A stretch of 64,000 nucleotides of DNA from Nitrosomonadales bacterium. GTDB taxonomy: Bacteria > Pseudomonadota > Gammaproteobacteria > Burkholderiales > Gallionellaceae. The stretch lies in assembly GCA_016218415.1 (NCBI GenBank), contig JACRED010000035.1, forward strand, positions 1-64,000, read 5' to 3'. Both the position numbers and the translations under genes were made by a program. The notes beneath the pieces were generated by a model, which was not told where the DNA came from, did no database searches, and saw only the letters and a list, made by a program, of their open reading frames with translations. Positions 16,412 through 22,812 of the stretch are shown here, one piece after another (the first letter of the stretch is position 1; each line of letters starts with the position of its first letter).

Positions 16412-17878
16412 ATGAAGATCAATAAAATAGTTGCTTCGCTGTTCGCCGCAGGTGTGATGACCTCGCCGCTGGCGCATGCCACCAACGGCATGAATCTGGA
16501 AGGCTATGGCCCTGTTGCCGCTGCCATGGGCGGCGCTTCCATGGCCTATGACAACGGCACCGCCGCCGTGATGAACAACCCTGCCACGCTGGGCCTGATG
16601 TCTGGCGGCAGCCGCCTCGATGTCGCGCTGGGTGTGTTGGCGCCCAGCGTCACTTCGAACATGACCGGGATGCCGTCGGCTGAATCCACAGCAAAAGCTT
16701 TCTACATGCCTGCGGTCGGCTATGCGAACAAATCGGGACAGATGACCTACGGTGTAGGCCTGTTCTCCCAGGGCGGCATGGGTACGGAGTATGAGGGCAC
16801 TACCTTCATGTCGGCGGGGTCCGGCAAGAAATCGCGCTCCGAGGTGGGGGTTGGTCGCCTGATCGCCCCATTGTCCTACCAGGTTGACGACAAAGTTACC
16901 GTCGGTGGCAGCGTGGACTTTGTCTGGGCGCAGATGGATCTGAAAATGGCGCTTTCGGGCGGCCAATTCCTGGGCATGATGCCGGGCAGTTCGCAGACTT
17001 ATGGCGCGGCCGGCGGTTCGATGATAACCGGATTCGGCAATATGATGGCTGCCGGGATGTTGCAAGCTCCCAGTGCCACCACGACCCCGGTTAACTGGGG
17101 GTACTTCGATTTTTCCGATTCGGGCAATTTTACCGGGCAGGCAAAAGGCAGCGGATTGGCCGCGAAGGTCGGCTTTGTCTACAAAATGAACCCGGATCTG
17201 ACCATAGGGGGGGTTTACCATTCCAGAACAAGGCTGACCGACCTGAAGACCACCGGGGCGTCGTTGACGATGAATGCCAACGTTGATAACAACGTGCTGA
17301 ACGGGACATTCGGTACTGCCGGTCCTGCGGGCGCATACACTGCGGTTTCCATCCCGGTGACGGGCTCTATCTCGGTCAAGAATTTCCAGTGGCCGGAAAC
17401 TTATGGCCTGGGTATGGCGTATCAGGTCAACCAGAAGCTGATGGTGGTTGCGGACTACAAACGGATAGGCTGGAGAAGCGTCATGAAGAACTTCAATATG
17501 ACGTTTACCGCAGACACTACCCAAACCGGGTTGGCGCAAGGGTTCAGCGGGACGGCTCTGGATGCGACGCTGTTCCAGAACTGGGTGGACCAGAACGTAT
17601 TTGAAGTGGGCGGCGCATACAAAACCAGTGATGAATTCACCGTGCGTGCAGGCCTGAACCTGGCCAACAATCCGATACCGGACAAGTACATGAACCCGCT
17701 GTTCCCGGCGATTGCCAGGAATCACGTGACTCTGGGTGTGGGCTATGCCTTCAGCAAGGAATCCAGCGTGGACTTCGACTACGTTTACGTGCCCAAGATG
17801 TCGGCTACCAACGGCCAGGGCGTGACGGTGGATTTCGGCGGCTACAGTTCGCAGTTGATGTACAGCTTCAGGTTCTAG
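16412..17878 (+). CDS. FadL/OmpP1/TodX-family outer membrane channel
   Basis: A 488-residue outer membrane beta-barrel protein. A signal peptide ends near Ala23 (SPLAHA before TNGMNLEGYG). The FadL-type N-terminal hatch follows: GYGPVAAAMGGASMAYDNGTAAVMNNPATL. It ends in a terminal phenylalanine (YSSQLMYSFRF), the usual barrel-assembly signal. FadL channels admit hydrophobic compounds such as long-chain fatty acids or aromatics. Directly after tusA-dsrE2, and with no fatty-acid genes near, uptake of elemental sulfur or organic polysulfanes is a reasonable inference. A strong terminator follows. Confidence 0.88.
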   Translation: MKINKIVASLFAAGVMTSPLAHATNGMNLEGYGPVAAAMGGASMAYDNGTAAVMNNPATLGLMSGGSRLDVALGVLAPSVTSNMTGMPSAESTAKAFYMPAVGYANKSGQMTYGVGLFSQGGMGTEYEGTTFMSAGSGKKSRSEVGVGRLIAPLSYQVDDKVTVGGSVDFVWAQMDLKMALSGGQFLGMMPGSSQTYGAAGGSMITGFGNMMAAGMLQAPSATTTPVNWGYFDFSDSGNFTGQAKGSGLAAKVGFVYKMNPDLTIGGVYHSRTRLTDLKTTGASLTMNANVDNNVLNGTFGTAGPAGAYTAVSIPVTGSISVKNFQWPETYGLGMAYQVNQKLMVVADYKRIGWRSVMKNFNMTFTADTTQTGLAQGFSGTALDATLFQNWVDQNVFEVGGAYKTSDEFTVRAGLNLANNPIPDKYMNPLFPAIARNHVTLGVGYAFSKESSVDFDYVYVPKMSATNGQGVTVDFGGYSSQLMYSFRF

Positions 17879-17908
17879 CCTGTCATATCGGATCGCATCA
17901 ATATCCGG

Positions 17909-17937
17909 AAAGCCCGCAGCGATGCGGGCTTTTTATT
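17909..17937. terminator. Terminator between the FadL-type gene and the convergent dioxygenase gene
   Basis: AAAGCCCGC (17909-17917) pairs with GCGGGCTTT (17924-17932), followed by TTTT. The short A-run on the left may let it act for the minus-strand operon too. Confidence 0.9.
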
Positions 17938-17953
17938 TGCGGACGCCCTGTAT

Positions 17954-18829
17954 TCAAGCCGAGATTCCGGCAATGCGGTCGTGATAGCGCGCCCGGTAGA
18001 GCAGGCGCGGATGAGCCGGGTCGTCTTTGAATTCGGCGCGGTCGTGCAGCACATTGTTGCACAGCAGGCCCATGCCGGGTTCGAGCCGGACACGGTGGAT
18101 GTGCGGCGTATCGGAGGCGAGCAGTTGTTCCAGCATCGCGACGGCGGCCAGTGTGGCGGCATCCTGTTTCCATGCGATGCTGCGTGTGCGTGCGGTGTAG
18201 CGCATGTGCAGGTTTCCGGCGGCATCAAGCGAGAACACCGGCCCGCTTTGCGCGGCGCGCACGCCGTCGGTTTCGTCCACCCGTTCCGGGATGGTCATCG
18301 CATCGGCTTGCATCAACGCACGCACATGTTCGGGGTTCGCGTCGCGCAACAGCAGGTAGGCCATCTCATGGTCCATCAGCCGGTTCTCGCCTCCGCTTGC
18401 GGCGCTGCGCACGCAATGCAGCAGCATCGCGCGTATGGTGCGTTCCGGCGGATTGTAATAGCCGTCGGTATGCCACTTGATCGGCTTGTCAGTGTAGGGG
18501 ATGTAGTGCTGGCGCGTGCCATCGTCGAACACGCGAATTTCGGAAATGCCGTCTTCGCCGGCCAGCCAGTTCGCGTCCAGCCGCTCCAGGCCGAACTGTG
18601 CGCCGAGCTGCCGGACCGCGCCTTCATCCGTTGCGGAGCTGGTGGCGTAGATTGCCATGTTGCTGCGGCGAAAACGCGATAACAATGCGCCGTGTTCGGC
18701 GGCAGTCAACGCGGAGGGGTCTTTGATCCCGACGATCAGTTCGCTGGCGTCGGTGATGGCGTGCGCCAGCTTGAGCTTGCGCCAGCGCAGGTAGGTGTTG
18801 GTATCTGCAAGGTCGAACGGGGTGGGCAT
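17954..18829 (-). CDS. TauD/TfdA-type iron/2-oxoglutarate dioxygenase
   Basis: A 291-residue enzyme with the facial triad. HTD lies in IKWHTDGYYNPPERT near residue 119-121, and the distal histidine lies in LLCNNVLHDRAEF near 264. The arginine of LLYRARYHDR probably binds 2-oxoglutarate. The family oxidises small carboxylates or sulfonates; TauD itself frees sulfite from taurine. The substrate here is unknown. It is the last gene of a six-gene operon with DsrC-like and TusA-like proteins, which makes an organosulfur substrate or a protein hydroxylation role worth testing. Three bases separate it from the preceding gene. Confidence 0.85.
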   Translation of the reverse strand: MPTPFDLADTNTYLRWRKLKLAHAITDASELIVGIKDPSALTAAEHGALLSRFRRSNMAIYATSSATDEGAVRQLGAQFGLERLDANWLAGEDGISEIRVFDDGTRQHYIPYTDKPIKWHTDGYYNPPERTIRAMLLHCVRSAASGGENRLMDHEMAYLLLRDANPEHVRALMQADAMTIPERVDETDGVRAAQSGPVFSLDAAGNLHMRYTARTRSIAWKQDAATLAAVAMLEQLLASDTPHIHRVRLEPGMGLLCNNVLHDRAEFKDDPAHPRLLYRARYHDRIAGISA

Positions 18830-18832
18830 CGT

Positions 18833-19429
18833 TCAGTCGCCGCTGACCGAAGTGCGGTGGCGCGGCTGTCGCGGTTCGGTCCCGAACAGATCGCGCAGGG
18901 TCTTTTCCACCATTTCCACCGCGCCCGGCGCCTCGATACTCATTATCTGGTCGATCACCCATTCGACGTCTTTTTCATCCATGACTGCGCGCATGCAGTA
19001 GGCGAGATAACGGGTGAACGCGAATTCGGGGCCGTCGCTGCCGTAGTCGAAGTCGGCGTACTCGCCCGCGCGCAGGTTGAGGTGGTCGATGAAGCGCTGT
19101 TTGTGCCCGGCGATGCTGCCGTCCGTCAACCTGCTCTGGTTTTCGGCCAGCGTTTCGGCGACGCGGTTGGCCAATGTGCTGGTAAAAGAAAAGCGGTCTT
19201 CGGCGGATAACTGGCGATGGGCGATGCGGTCGGCGACCTGGATCAAGAACACCAGAAATTCGGTGAGAAACAGGAAATACTGCGGGCCGATGGCGATTTC
19301 GAAATTCGCCTTGCGGGTGTTTTTGAGGGCGTTGTCGGCGATGCGCCAGATGTTGAATCCCAGCACACCGGCAATTTCCTGCGGTGTTTTTTTGCGGTCA
19401 CTTTTGAACCAGTGGCTTTTAATGCGCAT
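18833..19429 (-). CDS. Hypothetical helical protein of the DsrC-like operon
   Basis: A 198-residue soluble protein that I do not recognise. It begins MRIKSHWFKSDRKKTPQEIAGVLGFNIWRIADNALKNTRKA and looks all-alpha, with an aromatic stretch FEIAIGPQYFLFLTEFLVFLIQVADRIAHR near residues 43-72. That stretch could be a buried helix rather than a membrane span, since it is broken by charges. No cysteine motif is present apart from one in YCMRAVMDEKDVEW. It sits between the double TusA gene (23-base gap) and the dioxygenase gene (3-base gap), so co-expression is near certain. It is too short for DsrS. Confidence 0.7.
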   Translation of the reverse strand: MRIKSHWFKSDRKKTPQEIAGVLGFNIWRIADNALKNTRKANFEIAIGPQYFLFLTEFLVFLIQVADRIAHRQLSAEDRFSFTSTLANRVAETLAENQSRLTDGSIAGHKQRFIDHLNLRAGEYADFDYGSDGPEFAFTRYLAYCMRAVMDEKDVEWVIDQIMSIEAPGAVEMVEKTLRDLFGTEPRQPRHRTSVSGD

Positions 19430-19452
19430 GTCGGGAGCCCCGGTATTTCCGG

Positions 19453-19938
19453 TCAGCCCTTTTGCAGGAAGAATTCATATTCGCCCGCAGATATTTCTAC
19501 CGTGTCGATGATCTGGATGCCCGTCATGTTTGCCCAGCCGACGATGTCGGAACGGATGCCGGGGCAGTTGCTGACGAGCTTGAGGACCTCGCCGGAGTTC
19601 ATCCCGTTCAGCAGCTTTTTGGCTTCCACGATAGGGCCGGGGCAGAGCACGCCGCGTATGTCGAGTATCACGTGCGCTTTGTGTGCCTCGCCCTTTCCCT
19701 TCATGATGTAATAACCGGTGCCGCCATCGGGCATGGGCTCGGTTTTCACGACATGATTGTGGGTGTGCGCGGCCCAGGCAAAAAGATCGTCCCTGGTGCC
19801 GGGGCAATCCGAAATCAGCAGCATGACCTGCTCATCTTTCATATCATCGATCAAGCGTTTGGCCCCGAGCAACGGAGCGGGGCAGCTCAGGCCGCGCATA
19901 TCGAGTTTGACGCCGAGATGTAAATTTTGAGTGTCCAT
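19453..19938 (-). CDS. Tandem two-domain TusA-family sulfur carrier
   Basis: A 161-residue protein built of two TusA domains. The first has Cys19 in LSCPAP, the second Cys99 in LCPGP. Both keep the CPxP active motif, and both have a second CPG later in the fold (SDCPGTRDD and SNCPGIRSD). This is twice the normal length of about 75-80. The ATG at 19938 is preferred to an upstream TTG at 19977 that would overlap the DsrC-like gene. Two persulfide sites in one chain could pass sulfur internally or hold two sulfurs. It lies between the cysteine-free DsrC paralogue and an unknown gene. Confidence 0.9.
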   Translation of the reverse strand: MDTQNLHLGVKLDMRGLSCPAPLLGAKRLIDDMKDEQVMLLISDCPGTRDDLFAWAAHTHNHVVKTEPMPDGGTGYYIMKGKGEAHKAHVILDIRGVLCPGPIVEAKKLLNGMNSGEVLKLVSNCPGIRSDIVGWANMTGIQIIDTVEISAGEYEFFLQKG

Positions 19939-19973
19939 TTTCGAAATCCCACGTGATTGATAACGCAATTGGT

Positions 19974-20303
19974 TCAATAACCGCCCTTGCCGTACGGTTG
20001 CGGCAGGCCGGCGATCTTCGCGGCCTGTTTGGCGGGGCCGAGCGGGAATAAATCATACAGCGCTTTGCTGTCCGCATCGGGCCAGAATTCGTTGACGCCT
20101 TTCAGCATGTTGCGGAAGTTGGGCGTGTGCCCGTGCTCGCGGTATTCGTCGCGCATATAGTTGACGACCTCCCTGTGCCTGGCGGTGAGTTCGATGTTCT
20201 CTGCCGCCGCGATGACATTCACTACCTCATCTCTGTAATCGGGCTCCAGCAAAAAGCCTTCCGCATCGGTCTCGAGTTCTGTTCCTGCCACTGTATATCC
20301 CAT
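19974..20303 (-). CDS. DsrC/TusE-family protein lacking both C-terminal cysteines
   Basis: A 109-residue protein clearly of the DsrC fold: AEGFLLEPDYRDEVVNVIAAAENIELTARHREVVNYMRDEY, then DLFPLGPAKQAAKIAGLPQPYGKGGY. In the true DsrC of this window the tail is GPGKQACKIAGLPKPTGCV with Cys99 and Cys110. Here both are replaced and the protein has no cysteine at all, so it cannot form the DsrC trisulfide. Cysteine-free DsrC homologues have been called RspA and suggested to be regulatory. GAGGAG precedes the ATG. It sits in the operon divergent from dsrA. Confidence 0.93.
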   Translation of the reverse strand: MGYTVAGTELETDAEGFLLEPDYRDEVVNVIAAAENIELTARHREVVNYMRDEYREHGHTPNFRNMLKGVNEFWPDADSKALYDLFPLGPAKQAAKIAGLPQPYGKGGY

Positions 20304-20326
20304 GATGCATTCTCCTCAGGAAAAAT

Positions 20327-20938
20327 TCAGTCTTCGCTTAAACCGGATATCACTTTATAAGGGATGAAGATGCCGCAACCGTATCGGCGAGATTCACCCA
20401 GTCCCGCATATTGCAATTTCAGGGAGGCGTCGGGTTTCAGGTCATGTATGACCAAGCTGAATCCGTGTATGGCTTGCTGCCCGCCGGAGAGGGTGTGCCG
20501 CTTGCCGCAGATCAGATTGCCGGCCACCCCCAAATCGCGCAACTGTTCACGGATGGCATCCATGAACAGCACCTCGTCACTTGCGCCCGCTACCATTTGC
20601 GCGTGCACGGTGGGGTAGGGCTGGATAGTACGCTTTTTCCCGGCGCCCAATCGCATCCGGCTGCCGTGCACTTCTACAGGCTGTCCCGATAAATGCGCGA
20701 TGGCCCGGTCGGCGAGTTCCGCCGGCAGGCGCAGTACCAGCCTGGTGCGTTTGGGCAGCAGCATACCGTCACTGTTTGTCGTCAGGCGCAACGGCAATAT
20801 CCCGGCGCTTTTTTGTTCCGCCAGCAGCGGAACCAGGCGCAACAATTCCGTCCATAGCGCGAACGGATAGGATGCGGGGGGTGTTTCGCCGCCCAGGTCG
20901 AATACGATGTCGATCATTTCCGGAATGCTGTCTGTCAT
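20327..20938 (-). CDS. Cas6/Cmx6-like RAMP protein (type I-MYXAN Cas6 family)
   Basis: A 203-residue protein whose sequence follows the Cas6 of type I-MYXAN systems. Residues 8-30 (MIDIVFDLGGETPPASYPFALW) and a PLR segment near 47 come first, then TRLVLRLPAELADRAIAHLSGQ, then a glycine-rich C-terminus GLGESRRYGCGIFIPYK near 180-196. That loop is the hallmark of RAMP-fold RNA endonucleases. A histidine in the N-terminal half of classical Cas6 is not obvious here. The start is the ATG at 20938; the frame continues upstream but overlaps the preceding gene. No CRISPR array or other cas gene lies in this window. Its operon mates are sulfur-transfer proteins. Processing of dsr mRNA or another RNA is possible but speculative. 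Confidence 0.75.
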   Translation of the reverse strand: MTDSIPEMIDIVFDLGGETPPASYPFALWTELLRLVPLLAEQKSAGILPLRLTTNSDGMLLPKRTRLVLRLPAELADRAIAHLSGQPVEVHGSRMRLGAGKKRTIQPYPTVHAQMVAGASDEVLFMDAIREQLRDLGVAGNLICGKRHTLSGGQQAIHGFSLVIHDLKPDASLKLQYAGLGESRRYGCGIFIPYKVISGLSED

Positions 20939-20943
20939 GTGCT

Positions 20944-21153
20944 TCACTTCTGTGTTTCCGCCCAATTCTGCATTGCCGCAGCCCATTGCTGCGCGGTTCC
21001 TGGGTCGATGTCGAAGATCGTGAAACGTTTGCCTTCGCGTATCCGGATACGCAACAGACTCATGCCGTTTTCGGCATGTTCTATCTGTTGCAATTCGATC
21101 TCCTGGCCGCCTAGTGGAACCTTGAGTTTTGCTACTCCGCTTATGTGCGCCAT
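20944..21153 (-). CDS. Small conserved-looking protein, first gene of the Cas6-like operon
   Basis: A 69-residue soluble protein, MAHISGVAKLKVPLGGQEIEL followed by a basic/acidic alternation and a C-terminal helix (GTAQQWAAAMQNWAETQK). The start is the ATG at 21153, with AGGAACC 9 bases upstream. It looks like a small beta-sheet domain followed by a helix, a pattern I associate with small DUFs of sulfur oxidisers, but I cannot name it. Only 5 bases separate it from the Cas6-like gene, implying coupled translation and possibly a complex. It is the promoter-proximal gene facing dsrA. Confidence 0.7.
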   Translation of the reverse strand: MAHISGVAKLKVPLGGQEIELQQIEHAENGMSLLRIRIREGKRFTIFDIDPGTAQQWAAAMQNWAETQK

Positions 21154-21281
21154 GATTGTTTCGGTTCCTTCCGGTTCGGGGCACAACGCCCCGCAAGGTG
21201 TCCTGTTCGGTACCCTGATAGATGGCCGAGTCTATCGCTATTGCGGCGCTTTTTGAAATACTACCGGGGGAAGGTGAAGTA

Positions 21282-21320
21282 CCACCCTTAAGGGTTATTG
21301 TAGATAGCCGCTAAGGGTGA
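21282..21320. promoter_or_regulatory. Candidate sulfur-regulon operators between dsrA and the divergent operon, sites C1 and C2
   Basis: Site C1 is CCACC-CTTAAG-GGTTA (21282-21297) and site C2 is TAGCC-GCTAAG-GGTGA (21305-21320). Both follow the TAACC-N6-GGTTA layout with one or two mismatches per degenerate arm. Their centres are 23 bases apart, similar to the tandem pair before tusA. A TAGTAT -10-like box at 21344-21349 lies 31 bases beyond C2 towards dsrA. On the other side a TATTTC box (minus, 21260-21255) faces the Cas6-like operon. Confidence 0.5.
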
Positions 21321-21390
21321 TGGAATGCTGCAAGGGTACATCGTAGTATTCTAATACACCAAGCAATTTGGGCGAATCGCCGGGATTTGT

Positions 21391-21441
21391 AGAGGCGGAG
21401 CCCGGACAGGTTACCCGAAATCAAGCCCCGCCTCTGCCGGG
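21391..21441 (+). promoter_or_regulatory. Possible structured leader of the dsr mRNA
   Basis: AGAGGCGG (21391-21398) pairs perfectly with CCGCCTCT (21428-21435) across a 29-base loop. CCCGG at 21401-21405 could instead pair with CCGGG at 21437-21441, so two exclusive folds are possible. It lies in the roughly 140-base stretch between the presumed dsr promoter and the dsrA start. It matches no riboswitch class known to me. Confidence 0.35.
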
Positions 21442-21496
21442 TCAACGTATCGTTTGCCGGCAGTCATTCACAGGCAACGCGACTGAAAGGAACATT

Positions 21497-22801
21497 ATGG
21501 CTAAGAAGATGCATGATACCCCGAACCTCGACCAGCTCGAGAGTGGCCCTTGGCCCAGCTTTGTGACCGGTTTGAAGGAACTGGCCAAGGACAAGGATTA
21601 TGTGGTCGATCTGCTCGGCCAGCTCGAAACCTCTTACAAGACTCGCAAGGGTTACTGGAAGGGCGGCACGGTCGGTGTGTTCGGCTATGGTGGTGGCGTG
21701 ATTCCGCGCTTCACCGAACTCAAGGACGAAAAAGGCCAGCCGGTCTACAAGGATGCAGCGGAGTTCCATACGCTGCGCGTGATGCCCCCTCCGGGGATGC
21801 ACTACGATACCGATACCCTGCGCAAATTCTGCGACCTGTGGGAGAAGCACGGGTCGGGTCTGATCGCGTTCCACGGCCAGTCCGGTGACATCATGTTCCA
21901 GGGCGCGACCACCGAGAACGTGCAGAAGGCGTTCGACGAGATCAACGAGATGGGCTTCGATCTGGGCGGCGCGGGTCCGGCGGTGCGTACTTCGATGTCA
22001 TGCGTGGGCGCTGCGCGCTGCGAGCAGTCCTGCTACGACGAAGCCAAGACACACCGCGCGGTGCTGAATACCTTCCTCGACGACATCCATCGTCCCTCTT
22101 TGCCCTACAAGTTCAAGTTCAAATTCTCCGGTTGCCCCAACGATTGCATGAATTCCGTGCAGCGTTCCGACTTGGCGGTGATCGGCACTTGGCGCGACAA
22201 CATCCGCACCGATGAAGAGTTGGCGAAAAAGTGGTTCGCCAAACACGGCATGGATGAACTGGTCAACGACGTGGTAGCGCGCTGCCCAACCAAGACCTTC
22301 CAGCTCAAGGAACTGAAGAAGATCAAGAGCGGGGAGCACATTTCCAGCGTCGCGGTCAGCGATACGCACGGGGTCGAGATCGATAACCGCGATTGCGTGC
22401 GCTGCATGCACTGCATCAACGTGATGACCGGCGCATTGGCGCCCGGCAAGGACAAGGGCGCGACCATACTGGTGGGCGGCAAGAGCCACCTGAAGATCGG
22501 CGGGCTGTTGGGCACGGTGATCATCCCGTTCATGAAACTGGATACCGACGAGGATATCGGGAAGCTGGTCGATTTTGCGCAGCGCACGATAGACTTTTTC
22601 GCCGAGAACGCGCTGGAACACGAGCGTACCGGCGAGATGATCGAGCGCATCGGCCTGGCCACCTTCCTCGAGGCGATGGAGATCGACGCCGATCCGACGA
22701 TGGTCAGTTCTCCGCGCATGAATCCCTATGTCCGCACCGACGGCTGGGACGACGAAGTCGCCAGGATCAACGCCAATAAAGCCAAAAAACAAGCCGCCTG
22801 A
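21497..22801 (+). CDS. dsrA: Reverse dissimilatory sulfite reductase alpha subunit
   Basis: A 434-residue subunit of the cytoplasmic DsrAB enzyme, which here oxidises sulfur held by DsrC to sulfite. The siroheme/[4Fe-4S] cysteines are in TSMSCVGAARCEQSCYDEAK and SGCPNDCMNSVQ. A ferredoxin insert near residue 300 has DCVRCMHCINVMTGALAP. The ATG at 21497 follows GAAAGGAAC; the frame extends upstream without a good start. It heads a collinear operon and is followed after 11 bases by dsrB. A possible structured leader and two operator-like repeats precede it. The nearby genes show the oxidative type (dsrEFH and dsrL are present). Confidence 0.98.
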   Translation: MAKKMHDTPNLDQLESGPWPSFVTGLKELAKDKDYVVDLLGQLETSYKTRKGYWKGGTVGVFGYGGGVIPRFTELKDEKGQPVYKDAAEFHTLRVMPPPGMHYDTDTLRKFCDLWEKHGSGLIAFHGQSGDIMFQGATTENVQKAFDEINEMGFDLGGAGPAVRTSMSCVGAARCEQSCYDEAKTHRAVLNTFLDDIHRPSLPYKFKFKFSGCPNDCMNSVQRSDLAVIGTWRDNIRTDEELAKKWFAKHGMDELVNDVVARCPTKTFQLKELKKIKSGEHISSVAVSDTHGVEIDNRDCVRCMHCINVMTGALAPGKDKGATILVGGKSHLKIGGLLGTVIIPFMKLDTDEDIGKLVDFAQRTIDFFAENALEHERTGEMIERIGLATFLEAMEIDADPTMVSSPRMNPYVRTDGWDDEVARINANKAKKQAA

Positions 22802-22812
22802 GGAGATAGACC

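Noticed and set aside
20939-21196. N-terminal extension of the Cas6-like frame
   Set aside because: The upstream part is Arg-rich and overlaps the 69-residue gene at 20944-21153 in another frame. Family similarity begins only after the ATG at 20938.
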